A stretch of DNA of 64,000 bases from Leptogranulimonas caecicola (lineage in GTDB: Bacteria > Actinomycetota > Coriobacteriia > Coriobacteriales > Atopobiaceae): contig NZ_AP025285.1 of NCBI RefSeq assembly GCF_023168405.1, forward strand, positions 1,610,001 to 1,674,000, written 5' to 3'. Both the position numbers and the translations under genes were made by a program. Of this stretch, positions 51,342 through 60,783 are shown piece after piece. The notes beneath the pieces are model-generated. The model saw nothing but the letters and a program-made list of their open reading frames with translations, was not told where the DNA came from and did not search any database. Numbering within the stretch: the first letter of the stretch is position 1; each line of letters begins with the position of its first letter.

Positions 51342-52663
51342 CAGCCGGCCGCCTTGGCAAAACTAAAGACCGAGCGCCGCCTGACCACCCGCGCATCTCG
51401 GGCTTTGCGCGCTTCTGGATGGTCGGGCAGGCGCCCCATCTCTGCCAGCAGCTTGGCCAAGGTGGCCGCACAGGAGTTAGAAAACTCGTTGTCCAACTCG
51501 GCTAGCTCCACCGCATGGCCGGAGCTCAGCAGTTCAGAGACATCCACCGTGCCCTCAAGCACCCTAAAAGAGTTGGTGGTTTCCAGCCCCAACGAAGCCC
51601 GCGTCATGAACTCCTCGTCGCGGCAGCGAGGGTCGCAGCGATTCATGAGGCGCACGATGCGAGTCCTTGCCACCCCTAGGCGCACGGCCAACTTGGCGGC
51701 TCTCGCTAAAGAGCCAATGGCCCCCGCACGCTCGTCTCCCACAATGGCCACGCGGTCGGCCACCTGTACCGCCTGAGCCACCGCATCGGCCCAAACAGAG
51801 GAGGTGTCTACTATCACCAAGTCAAAGGCGCGTTTGGCAGCCACTACCAGCTGAAGCGCATGAGGGGCTACCAGCTCGGCATATTCGGGGGCGGCACAGG
51901 GACCGTACAGCGTAAGGCCTTCAGTCACCTCTACTCCCGAGCCCGCCAGCGACAAGCGCCCCGGATCGGAAGTGGCGCCCAACCGAATCACATCCATGAG
52001 GTCTACGGGAGCCGGATGGCCAAAAAAGCCATAAAGATCGCCAAATGCCAGGTCGAAGTCCAAAAGAGCCACGCGCAGACCCCAACGAGCCGCACACACT
52101 CCCATAAGCGCGGCAATGGAGCTTTTCCCCACGCCCCCGCGGGCAGAAGCCAGCACGACTACCGGCGCCCCCTCAGACTCAGTCGCCTCTTGTGTCTCCT
52201 CGTGAAGTCTCACAGGAGTCACACCGGCGTCCTCTGGCTCGTCTAAATCCTCGCAGAGAGACTCCTTAAGTTGACCCTTGGGCTCCTGGGATAGCTTTCC
52301 GTCCTCTTCCTCAGCCTCTTTTAGAGCCAAAGGCGCCCCAGGAGCCTCTCCCGCAAGGTCGTAGACATCGCTCACACCCACTGCCTGTGCCCAAAAGCGC
52401 TGCTCAGGAGTAATGTGCGATGCAACTACCACTACTCGGGCCGCCTGGCCATCACAGGCCAGCGCTGCGCCCAGATTAAAGGGGTCCATCGCAAGCCCCG
52501 GACCCACTGCCACAAAAGGACGTCCTCGCCGCGCAACCTCAGCCCGCAGCTGCCAGACATCGGACACAAAGGTGATCGAAGTGCGCGCTCCAACCGGGAC
52601 TGCACAATGTATCACCTGGGATTTCTCTTGTTCCCCTGCGCATACGATCCAGGTAGCACCCAT
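51341..52663 (-). CDS. tadZ: Tad pilus localisation protein TadZ/CpaE (ParA/MinD-like)
   Basis: 440 residues. A receiver-like N-terminal part (about 1-105), an acidic linker (about 110-165), then a MinD-type ATPase (VLASARGGVGKSSIAALMG deviant Walker A; LLDFDLAFGDLYGFFG; FDLVIVDTSSVWADA). CpaE/TadZ places the pilus machine at a pole. Confidence 0.9.
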   Translation of the reverse strand: MGATWIVCAGEQEKSQVIHCAVPVGARTSITFVSDVWQLRAEVARRGRPFVAVGPGLAMDPFNLGAALACDGQAARVVVVASHITPEQRFWAQAVGVSDVYDLAGEAPGAPLALKEAEEEDGKLSQEPKGQLKESLCEDLDEPEDAGVTPVRLHEETQEATESEGAPVVVLASARGGVGKSSIAALMGVCAARWGLRVALLDFDLAFGDLYGFFGHPAPVDLMDVIRLGATSDPGRLSLAGSGVEVTEGLTLYGPCAAPEYAELVAPHALQLVVAAKRAFDLVIVDTSSVWADAVAQAVQVADRVAIVGDERAGAIGSLARAAKLAVRLGVARTRIVRLMNRCDPRCRDEEFMTRASLGLETTNSFRVLEGTVDVSELLSSGHAVELAELDNEFSNSCAATLAKLLAEMGRLPDHPEARKARDARVVRRRSVFSFAKAAG

Positions 52664-52678
52664 GGGACCCCCCTTGCC

Positions 52679-53350
52679 TCACTCGGCTGCCGGGCTCGCC
52701 GCAGCCACGCCCAACAAGCCTTCCGCCTCGTCCGATACCATCACCAAACGCAGGCTGCCGTCAGAGCCTGCAGCCATGAGAGGCGACACATCCTCAGCCT
52801 TCACCGATAACGTGATCTGCCCCGCTTGTCCCGAGCTGCGCCCATCGGCCGCAAGCACTTCCACCACTTCAGAGATAAGACGGGTCTCGCCATCGCTCAC
52901 CTTGAACGCCGCCAGCGAGGTGCCCGGCGCCACCTGTGCGGTGACGCCGGTCTTGTCGTTGACCGGGACCGAGAGAGCCACGCAACCAGGCGGCACTTTT
53001 ACCGGCGCTGCCGCATCACTTTGAAGGTTGACACTGCATACCGGTGAACCTTTGGCGACAGGACCCGCCGCGACAGCTCCGGTGACATCATCCAGGGATG
53101 CCAGCGCACCCTCGGGCACAAGGTCCACCAACCAGTCTTTGAGGGCGCAATTGGAGGCATCCAACGCCTCGCCCTCGGCAACAGGCTGCGTGGCGACTAC
53201 GACATGAGCCACCTCGCCGCCGTAACGCTCGAGCGCCTCACTTCTAGAGGCCTCGACCTGCGCGCGCACTTCCTCCCCATAGGCCACGGCGCAAAGCACC
53301 GCCAGCAACGCGCAGGCGCCCGTCAAAAGCCATCGAAACCGCTTGGACAT
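52679..53350 (-). CDS. cpaB: Flp pilus assembly protein CpaB/RcpC (SAF domain)
   Basis: 223 residues. One N-terminal helix (about 7-24), then HVVVATQPVAEGEALDASNCALKDWLVDLVPEGALASLDDVTGAVAAGPVAKGSPV (SAF domain) and CVALSVPVNDKTGVTAQVAPGTSLAAF (RcpC-like). First gene of the Tad operon; GGAGG precedes the ATG. Confidence 0.88.
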   Translation of the reverse strand: MSKRFRWLLTGACALLAVLCAVAYGEEVRAQVEASRSEALERYGGEVAHVVVATQPVAEGEALDASNCALKDWLVDLVPEGALASLDDVTGAVAAGPVAKGSPVCSVNLQSDAAAPVKVPPGCVALSVPVNDKTGVTAQVAPGTSLAAFKVSDGETRLISEVVEVLAADGRSSGQAGQITLSVKAEDVSPLMAAGSDGSLRLVMVSDEAEGLLGVAAASPAAE

Positions 53351-53762
53351 CGAACCTCCCCTCGCTTCCCGATGCGGCCATAATCCCCCAGCGAAGCCAC
53401 CTTCTCGTCAGCTGCAGACAGGTCGTCTGTCCGCTTTTTGACAAATTTCTGACCATTTTCCAACCAAGGCGATCATCGCCGCAGCTCAGAGGCGTCTCCA
53501 TCGACGCATATCAATGGGCCTTTTTAGGCAACCTATTGCATGGTTTTTCACAGTCCAACCACGCAACCAGTTTCCTCAATATTTAGTTTTAGTTTGATAT
53601 TTATATGCACAACGACTGCCCCTCGCCCGCAGCTCCTCGCCAGCGGCCCGTCGCCAAAGCCACCTGCGGCGAAAGGCGCACGAGGTCAAAGCCATGCAGG
53701 GCGCACGACGCAGGAGGACGCATGGCGCGCGCTGCCAAAGATGCTGCCAAAGATGCACGTCG
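53351..53762. other. Intergenic region upstream of the Tad operon
   Basis: No supported gene. The Tad promoter should lie here on the minus strand; an ACAGAC/GTCTG inverted repeat sits near 53430. The rsgA-side half is GC-rich with a 12-bp tandem duplication (GCTGCCAAAGAT at 53731-53754) and fragments of GCGCACGA. Confidence 0.45.
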
Positions 53763-54965
53763 CTAAAGGCGCACATCGGGATCCAAGCTGTCGGCCGACT
53801 GGCGCATCTCGTCTGCCAGAGCTCGATAGACGCCCAGTGCCGCTGCCGAGAAGAGCCCCTCCTCGCAGGCTTCAATAACCCCGCAGCCCGGCTCGTGGGA
53901 GTGGGTGCAATCCCTGAATTTGCACCGGGTTGCTGCCTGGGCCACCTGGGGCAACACCTGTGCGAGACCCCGCTCATGGCCCACCAACGGCAGGCTTCTG
54001 AGTCCCGGGCAGTCGATGATGACGCCGGCGCCCGGCAGCTTCACCATCCGACGCGTCACCGTGGTATGGCGTCCCGCGTCGTCGCGCTGGCGCACCTCGC
54101 CGGTCTCCAGCGCCTCATGGCCCAAAAGGGCGTTGAGCAGCGTCGATTTGCCCGCACCCGACTGCCCCAGCACCATGCCCACTTTGCGAGGTGGCACGAG
54201 GTCTCGCACGGCGTCAAGCCCCCAGGCAGCCCCTTCCCCCAACACGGCCTCAGCCAGCGAGGCTAAGGGCTTCTCGGCAGGGATGGATTCTTTGGCAGCG
54301 GGGCCTTCCAGCAGGCTGGCGCAGGCCACTACGGGGGCGTCGAGGCCCAAGACCTCGTGGATGGAGGCGATGTCGGCGGCCAAGGCCTCGGGGCTGGCGG
54401 CGCGGTCGGCCTTGGTGAGCACCACGGCCCAAGCGCTGTGGCTGTCGGCGGCGATGGTGGCAGAGCGGGCGATGCGATCCAGCGAGATGCCGCGGTCGGA
54501 CTCCGCCTGGGCGATAAGCACGATATCGACGTTTGCCGCTAATGTCTGGCGCTCGCCTCGGGTTGTCCCACGCCAACGTGCCACGTCGCTCCAACGGGGA
54601 AGCACCTGCTCGATGACCGCGCGATCATGATCTTGAGGACAGCGCAGCGCCACCCAGTCGCCCACCGCAGGCTTGAGCAGATCGGACTCTTTGGCAATCT
54701 GCACCGCATGCTCGGCGCGGACGGGCCCTTGCGGGGTCAACACCGCCGGAAACCCGCGATCCAGCCTGCACACGCAGCCCAGCGCCAACTCGTCTGCCGC
54801 CTCAGGATGGGCCGTGCACACCGCCTCGAAGGCCGCCACCTGCTCAGCCGAGGGCGCCACATCCTCATAGGAAGGCACATCCAGGAGCTTGTCCAGAGCA
54901 GGCAGGTTCACGGCATGTTCCTGCCGAGAAGATCTCCGCTTCTTTGCTGCACGGGCTTTGGCCAT
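53763..54965 (-). CDS. rsgA: Ribosome small-subunit GTPase RsgA
   Basis: 400 residues. An OB-fold N-domain (about 75-150) is followed by a circularly permuted GTPase (VVLTKADRAA; GQSGAGKSTLLNALLG; DDAGRHTTVTRRMVKL; IDCPGLRSL) and a zinc knuckle (CKFRDCTHSHEPGCGV). It checks 30S maturation. ATG 54963-54965 with AAGGAG. Confidence 0.95.
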   Translation of the reverse strand: MAKARAAKKRRSSRQEHAVNLPALDKLLDVPSYEDVAPSAEQVAAFEAVCTAHPEAADELALGCVCRLDRGFPAVLTPQGPVRAEHAVQIAKESDLLKPAVGDWVALRCPQDHDRAVIEQVLPRWSDVARWRGTTRGERQTLAANVDIVLIAQAESDRGISLDRIARSATIAADSHSAWAVVLTKADRAASPEALAADIASIHEVLGLDAPVVACASLLEGPAAKESIPAEKPLASLAEAVLGEGAAWGLDAVRDLVPPRKVGMVLGQSGAGKSTLLNALLGHEALETGEVRQRDDAGRHTTVTRRMVKLPGAGVIIDCPGLRSLPLVGHERGLAQVLPQVAQAATRCKFRDCTHSHEPGCGVIEACEEGLFSAAALGVYRALADEMRQSADSLDPDVRL

Positions 54966-55195
54966 GGGGCAACTCCTTGAAAGTGGCACGACTCTTTTGG
55001 CACCATACCCCAACTCCTCTCACACAGACTCCCCACAGCCCAAGGCCCCACAATCTAGAGACTCGCGTTTGTTTTAAGATGCTTTCAGTCTTAGCGGGCG
55101 ACAGGTTGCCCAGCTCACCCATTGAGCTGGGACGAGGCAGAGTGTGCCTGAGCATGCCTCGCCTTGCTCGCCCACACTTCCAGAAAGGTCTCGCT

Positions 55196-56290
55196 ATGGC
55201 AAAAGTGTTCAACAGCCCCTCCAAGTACGTCCAAGGCCCCGACGCCCTCTCTGACCTGGGTGGCTTCGTAGCCCGCCTGGGTTCCAAGGCCCTGGTGCTC
55301 ATCACCGCCTCGGGCAAGCGCCGCGTGGGCGACAAGATCGAGGCCGGCTTTGCCCCCGTAGACGCCGCCTGCATCTTCGAGGAGTTTGGCGGCGAGTGCT
55401 CCAAGAACGAGGTGGCCCGCCTGCGCGACGTGGTGGCCGAGAAGGGCTGCGACGTCATCGTGGGCGTGGGCGGCGGCAAGACGCTGGATACCGCCAAGGC
55501 GGTGGCCTTCTACGAGTCACTGCCGGTGGCCATCTGCCCCACCATCGCCAGCTCGGATGCTCCCTGCTCCGCCCTCTCGGTCCTCTATACCGACGACGGC
55601 GCTTTCGATGAGTACCTGTTCTTGCCCTCCAACCCCAACCTGGTGCTGATGGACACCACCGTCATCGCCGCCAGCCCGGTGCGCCTGACGGTCTCTGGCA
55701 TGGGCGACGCCCTGGCCACCTATTTTGAGGCTCGCGCCTGCGTGAACTCCGATGCCGACACCTGCGCCGGCGGCAAGTCCACCCTGGCGGCCTATGCGCT
55801 GGCCAAGCTGTGCTACGAGACCCTGCTGGAAGACGGCCTCAAAGCCAAGATCGCCTTGGATGCCGGCGCCAACACCAGCGCGGTGGACCACATTGTCGAG
55901 GCCAACACTCTGCTTTCCGGCATTGGCTTTGAGTCCTGCGGCCTGGCCGGCGCTCACGCCATCCACAACGGCCTTACCCTGCTGCCCGAGACCCACGAGC
56001 TCTACCACGGCGAGAAGGTGGCCTTTGGCACCCTCACCCAGCTGGTGCTTGAAGACGTTCCCACCGACGAGCTAGAAGAGGTCCTGGACTTCTGCTGCGA
56101 GTTGGGCCTTCCTGTGACCTTTGCCCAGGTAGGCATCGAGGATCCCACGCCCGAGAAGCTCATGACCGTGGCTCAGGGCGCCTGCGCCGAGGGCGACACG
56201 ATGGGCAACATGCCCTTCGAGGTCACCCCTCAGATGGTGGTGGATGCGCTCAAGGGCGCCGACGCCCTGGGTCGCGCTGCCCTCGCCTAA
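55196..56290 (+). CDS. gldA: Glycerol dehydrogenase
   Basis: 364 residues, iron-type alcohol dehydrogenase fold. GVGGGKTLDTAKAVA binds NAD; TIASSDAPCSALSVLYTDDGAFDEY, GMGDALATYFEA, and the metal His in GAHAIHNGL and HGEKVAFG match GldA. It interconverts glycerol and dihydroxyacetone with NAD. ATG 55196 with AGAAAGG. Faces the P-type ATPase; a bidirectional terminator separates them. Confidence 0.93.
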   Translation: MAKVFNSPSKYVQGPDALSDLGGFVARLGSKALVLITASGKRRVGDKIEAGFAPVDAACIFEEFGGECSKNEVARLRDVVAEKGCDVIVGVGGGKTLDTAKAVAFYESLPVAICPTIASSDAPCSALSVLYTDDGAFDEYLFLPSNPNLVLMDTTVIAASPVRLTVSGMGDALATYFEARACVNSDADTCAGGKSTLAAYALAKLCYETLLEDGLKAKIALDAGANTSAVDHIVEANTLLSGIGFESCGLAGAHAIHNGLTLLPETHELYHGEKVAFGTLTQLVLEDVPTDELEEVLDFCCELGLPVTFAQVGIEDPTPEKLMTVAQGACAEGDTMGNMPFEVTPQMVVDALKGADALGRAALA

Positions 56291-56396
56291 AGGCGCAGCG
56301 CTCACAGCGTCCAGACCACGTCCCCTCACGCGCTTGCCCCTCGCAATCAGCTCTGCGCATGCGGTCTGAGCTACTGCATCACTGCTCTCGCGCCAC

Positions 56397-56440
56397 AAAA
56401 AATCGGCTCTCGCACAGGTTTCGCGAGAGCCGATTTTATT
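56397..56440. terminator. Bidirectional terminator between gldA and the P-type ATPase
   Basis: AATCGGCTCTCGC (56401-56413) and GCGAGAGCCGATT (56423-56435) are perfect arms, with A6 on the left and TTTATTT on the right, so it can stop both convergent genes. Confidence 0.9.
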
Positions 56441-56477
56441 TGCTGTGTCAGAGAGCGCTGAGCGTGCAGCCTAGGGA

Positions 56478-59171
56478 TTAGGCGGCAGGAGCGTCGACCT
56501 TCTTGCGATCGTGGGCACGCCAGCAGGCCTTGTAGATCTCCATGATGGGGATGATGAGGAAGGCCAGGCCCATAGCCATCAGATAGTTGGGCATGTCCAG
56601 CTCGGCGAAGCCAAAGATGGCAGCCACTGCCGGCACCTCGATGACCACGTAGGTGAGCACCAGCGACAGCGCGAAGGAGCCCCAAAGCCAGGGGTTCTGG
56701 TTGCCCAGCTTGAAGATGGACTGACGGCGCGAGCGCATGTTGAAGGAGTGGAACATCTCCACCATGGAAAGCGTCAGGAAAGCCATGGTCATGCCCTCGA
56801 TGCCCGCCTCGGGGTTGTTGGCGATGAAGCCCAGGTCGATGGTGCCAAACTGGTGTTGAATGCCAATGAAGTAGCTCGCCAGGGTCATGAGAGAGATGAT
56901 GACGCCCTGGAACACCACGTCTACACCCATGCCGCCGGCAAAGATGCCGTCAGAGGCCTTGCGGGGCTGGCGACGCATGACGCCGGGCTCGGCCTTCTCC
57001 ATGCCCAAAGCCAGTGCCGGGAAGCAGTCGGTGATGAGGTTGATCCACAGCAGGTGCACGGGCTCCAAAATCACAAAGCCCACCATGGTTGCCACAAAGA
57101 CAGCGATGACCTCGGCGATGTTTGAGGAGAGCAAGAACTGGATGGCCTTGCGGATGTTGTCGTAGACGTGACGGCCCTCTTCCACGGCGGTCACGATGGT
57201 GGCGAAGTTGTCGTCTGCCAGCACCATGTCGGCCACGTTCTTGGTGACGTCGGTGCCGGTGATGCCCATGCCAATGCCAATGTCGGCGCGCTTGATGGAG
57301 GGGGCGTCGTTCACGCCGTCGCCGGTCATGGCGACGATCTGGTCCTGGGCCTTCCAAGCCTCGACGATGCGCACCTTATGCTCCGGCTGCACGCGAGCGT
57401 ACACGCCGTAGTTGGCGATCTTCTCGGCAAGCTCTTCATCGGAAAGCTTATCGAGCTCGCTGCCGGTGATGGCCTGGGAGCGATCGGAGATGATGCCCAG
57501 CTCGCGGGCGATGGCCACTGCGGTGTCGATGTGGTCGCCGGTGATCATGACCACGCGGATGCCTGCGTCGTGGGCCTCTTGGATGGAGGGGCCTACCTCG
57601 GGGCGCACCGGGTCGATCATGCCGCAAAGGCCGATGAAGGTGAGGTTTTGCTCCAGGTAGGCGGCATCCTCAGACTCAGGGGCGGCCGGCCACTCACGTT
57701 TGGCGGCAGCCAGCACGCGCAGGGCGTCGTCTGCCATACCCTTGTTCTCCTCCAGGATGGCGGAGCGGATCTCGTCGGTGAGGGGCACCACGCCGTCGGA
57801 AGTCACCACAGAGACGCAGCGCTTAAGCACCTCGTCAGGGGCGCCCTTGGTGTACTGGACCAGGTCGCCCTCAACATCCTTGAGCACCACAGACATCATC
57901 TTGCGGCCGGAGTCGAAGGGGGCCTCGCCCACGCGCTGGAAGCGGGCGTCCAGGTCGGTCTTGGGCTGGCCGTGCCTGGCGGCGTCTGCCACCAGGGCCG
58001 CCTCAGTAGGCTCGCCCTTGGCAGACTCCTCGGCCAGCACCCACTGGGCGTCGTTGCACAGCGCCATGGCGCGCACCAGCTCGTCCTCGTCTGCGCCGGT
58101 GTGGCGCACCACGGTCATCTTGTTCTGGGTGAGGGTGCCGGTCTTATCGGAGCAGATCACCTGGGTGCAGCCCAAGGTCTCCACGGCGGTGAGCTTGCGG
58201 ATGATGGCCGCCTCATGGCTCATCTTGGTGACGCCAATGGAGAGCACGATGGTGACCACGGCCACCAGGCCCTCGGGGATTGCGGCTACCGCCAAGGACA
58301 CGGCCACCATGAAGGTGTCGATGATCAGGCGCGGGTCAGCCATGAACTCGGCGCCGTGCTTGATAAAGTCGACGATGAAGATGAAGATGCAGATGGCGAT
58401 GACGCCAATGGTGAGGATGCGAGAGAGCTCGGCCAGCTTGATTTGGAGCGGCGTCTGCTCGTCTTTGGCCTGGTTGATGGAGTCTGCGATCTTGCCCATC
58501 TCGGTGTCCATGCCGGTGGCCACCACCACGGCGCGGCCGCGGCCATAGACCACGGTGGAACCCATGTACACCATGTTCTTGCGGTCGCCCAGAGGAATGT
58601 CGCCCCCTTGGGCCACCAGCGCTTCCACTACCTTATCTACGGGCAGCGACTCGCCGGTAAGCGCAGACTCTTCCACCTTGAGGCTGGCGCTCTCCAAAAT
58701 GCGGCAGTCTGCCGGCACCGCGTCGCCTGCCTCCAGCACCACGATGTCGCCCACGGCAAGATCCTCGCTCTTTACATCGAGGATCTTGCCGTCGCGCACC
58801 ACTTTTGAGGTGCTGGCGGCCATTTGCTGCAGAGCCTCCAGGGCTTCCTCCGCCTTGGACTCCTGCACCACGCCCAGCACGGCATTGACCACCACCACAA
58901 AGAGAATGATGATCACGTCGGCAATGTCAGATTCGCCCTGGGCAGCGCCGGCCACCGCGCTGATGACGGCAGCGGCCAGAAGCAGGATGATCATAGGGTC
59001 GGCCAGCTGGGCGAGCAGGCGCTTCCAAAGCGGGTCTTTCTCGGCTTCGTCCAGTTTGTTGGGGCCGTTGGCCTCCAGGCGCTTGGCCGCCTGGGCCGAG
59101 GTGAGGCCCGTCTCCGAGTTGCTCTCTAGCTCTGAGAGCACCTCGTCGCTGGTAGAAACATATGCTTTCAA
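56478..59171 (-). CDS. Calcium-transporting P-type ATPase (P2-type)
   Basis: 897 residues. The N-terminal cation-ATPase domain, then the actuator TGES motif (ALTGES), M4 motif VAAIPEGLVAVVT with the ion-binding Glu, phosphorylation site CSDKTGTLTQNK, and hinge MTGDGVNDAPSIKRADIGIGMGITGTDV. C-terminal helices follow (about 700-880). It likely exports Ca2+; other divalent ions are possible. ATG at 59169-59171; a GGAGGG precedes it. Confidence 0.93.
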   Translation of the reverse strand: MKAYVSTSDEVLSELESNSETGLTSAQAAKRLEANGPNKLDEAEKDPLWKRLLAQLADPMIILLLAAAVISAVAGAAQGESDIADVIIILFVVVVNAVLGVVQESKAEEALEALQQMAASTSKVVRDGKILDVKSEDLAVGDIVVLEAGDAVPADCRILESASLKVEESALTGESLPVDKVVEALVAQGGDIPLGDRKNMVYMGSTVVYGRGRAVVVATGMDTEMGKIADSINQAKDEQTPLQIKLAELSRILTIGVIAICIFIFIVDFIKHGAEFMADPRLIIDTFMVAVSLAVAAIPEGLVAVVTIVLSIGVTKMSHEAAIIRKLTAVETLGCTQVICSDKTGTLTQNKMTVVRHTGADEDELVRAMALCNDAQWVLAEESAKGEPTEAALVADAARHGQPKTDLDARFQRVGEAPFDSGRKMMSVVLKDVEGDLVQYTKGAPDEVLKRCVSVVTSDGVVPLTDEIRSAILEENKGMADDALRVLAAAKREWPAAPESEDAAYLEQNLTFIGLCGMIDPVRPEVGPSIQEAHDAGIRVVMITGDHIDTAVAIARELGIISDRSQAITGSELDKLSDEELAEKIANYGVYARVQPEHKVRIVEAWKAQDQIVAMTGDGVNDAPSIKRADIGIGMGITGTDVTKNVADMVLADDNFATIVTAVEEGRHVYDNIRKAIQFLLSSNIAEVIAVFVATMVGFVILEPVHLLWINLITDCFPALALGMEKAEPGVMRRQPRKASDGIFAGGMGVDVVFQGVIISLMTLASYFIGIQHQFGTIDLGFIANNPEAGIEGMTMAFLTLSMVEMFHSFNMRSRRQSIFKLGNQNPWLWGSFALSLVLTYVVIEVPAVAAIFGFAELDMPNYLMAMGLAFLIIPIMEIYKACWRAHDRKKVDAPAA

Positions 59172-59616
59172 ATTACCCTCCTGGTGGTATTCGCTTATCG
59201 CCAGATCGGCGCCCGATCATAATTCCCCAGGAGGGGCAAGGGCTCGCCAAGGTTGCCATGGCGCAAGCACATATAAGACGCAAGCCATTTTACCCAGTTG
59301 GCCCGAGCGGCCCAGCCCTCTCATCCGACCTACAAAAACCCCGTGACCCTTATAAAACTGCTGCCGAGAAAAGCTACGTTCAAAGGCTCTGAGACATTCA
59401 TAGGCTGGGTCCGTGCCTTTCGAAAGCCAAAAGTCCCCTATTATCAGTATTTATGCAGGTAGATGTTCTTGTTTCCTAGGCAACTTTTCTCATGTTCATG
59501 GGATATTCGTTGAAAATAATGGAGTCTGAGAACCTAGAATAAGTCGCTGGAATAATTGGGAATCGAGGATTGGACCGCGCCGCGGTCTGGCCACGCCAAG
59601 CTGAAAGAGGCATTCC
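59172..59616. other. Divergent promoter region of P-type ATPase and D-lactate dehydrogenase
   Basis: About 445 bases, no gene. One TGCCGAGAA copy at 59362. A palindrome GACCGCG-C-CGCGGTC at 59573-59587 lies about 30 bases before the dehydrogenase start. A TTGAAA at about 59511 may belong to its promoter. Confidence 0.5.
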
Positions 59617-60615
59617 ATGAAGATCCTGTTCTACGACACCTTCGACTATGACAAGGAATCGTTCGAGAACGCCCTTAAGGACTATCCAGAGCTCACCATC
59701 GACTTTCTCGAGGCAGACCTCAACCCTATGACCGCCACTTTGGCCAACGGCTACGACGCCGTCTGCGGCTTTGTGAACTCCGACATCAAAGCCATGACCT
59801 TGGAGATCTTGGCCGGCTTCGACATCAAGCTCATCCTCATGCGCTGCGCCGGCTTTGACGCCGTGAACCTGGACGTGGCCCGCGACCTGGGCATGCGCGT
59901 GCTGCGCGTCCCCGGCTACAGCCCTGAGGCCATCGCCGAGTTCGCCCTGGGCCTGGCTCTGGCCGCAGACCGCCACATCGTGCGCGGCTACAACCGCGTG
60001 CGCGAGAACGACTACTCGCTCTCCGGCCTTCTGGGCACCACCTTCCACGGCAAGACCGCGGGCATCGTGGGCACCGGCAAGATCGGCGCCGCCATGTGCA
60101 AGATCGTGGCCGGCCTGGGCATGAAGGTGCTGGGCTACGACCCCTACCCCAACCCCTCGCTGGAGGGCATCGTCGAGTACGTGGAGCTGGACGAGCTTTT
60201 GGCAAAATCTGACCTCATCTCGCTGCACAGCCCGCTGTTCGAGAGCAACTACCACATGATCAACGACGAGGCCATCTCCAAGATGAAGGATGGCGTGGTC
60301 TTTGTGAACACCGGCCGCGGCGGCCTGGTGGACACCCAGGCGCTTATCCGCGGCATTCGCTCCCACAAGATCGGCGCCGCCGGCATCGACGTCTACGAGG
60401 AAGAGGGTCCCAACGTCTTCAAGAACCGCTCCAGCGCGGTCTTCGAGTCTGTGACCTCCACCCTGTGCGCCTTCCCCAACGTGGTAGTCACCTCGCACCA
60501 GGCGTTCTTCACCCGCGAGGCCCTGGATGCCATCGCTCGCACCACCCTTTCCAATGCCATGGCCTACGTCAACGACGACCTGGACTCGCTGCCCAAGCCC
60601 AACGTGGTCTGCTAG
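59617..60615 (+). CDS. ldhA: D-lactate dehydrogenase (D-2-hydroxyacid family)
   Basis: 332 residues. GTGKIGAAMCKIVAGLGMKVLGYDPYPN (NAD fold), catalytic Arg in NTGRGGLVDTQAL, Glu and the His in SHQAFFTREAL are as in fermentative D-LDH. It regenerates NAD+ by reducing pyruvate. ATG 59617 with AAAGAGG. Pyruvate kinase follows, so pyruvate production and reduction are neighbours. Confidence 0.92.
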   Translation: MKILFYDTFDYDKESFENALKDYPELTIDFLEADLNPMTATLANGYDAVCGFVNSDIKAMTLEILAGFDIKLILMRCAGFDAVNLDVARDLGMRVLRVPGYSPEAIAEFALGLALAADRHIVRGYNRVRENDYSLSGLLGTTFHGKTAGIVGTGKIGAAMCKIVAGLGMKVLGYDPYPNPSLEGIVEYVELDELLAKSDLISLHSPLFESNYHMINDEAISKMKDGVVFVNTGRGGLVDTQALIRGIRSHKIGAAGIDVYEEEGPNVFKNRSSAVFESVTSTLCAFPNVVVTSHQAFFTREALDAIARTTLSNAMAYVNDDLDSLPKPNVVC

Positions 60616-60783
60616 CAGCGTATAAGCAAGTATCTGGGGCGGCTTCACACCTAGCCGCCCCGTTTCTTGGACGTCTCCTCGCCAGGTCCGCACGCATGAC
60701 GGACTTGGCAGCTATAAGAAGCGGCGCCATAGAGGATAAAACAACGGACAGCGGCGCCAAATCCCTCAATCGGAAGGATTACC

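Noticed and set aside
56397-56440. Hairpin between gldA and the ATPase as a repeat-family element
   Set aside because: Explained fully as an ordinary bidirectional terminator with A and T runs.
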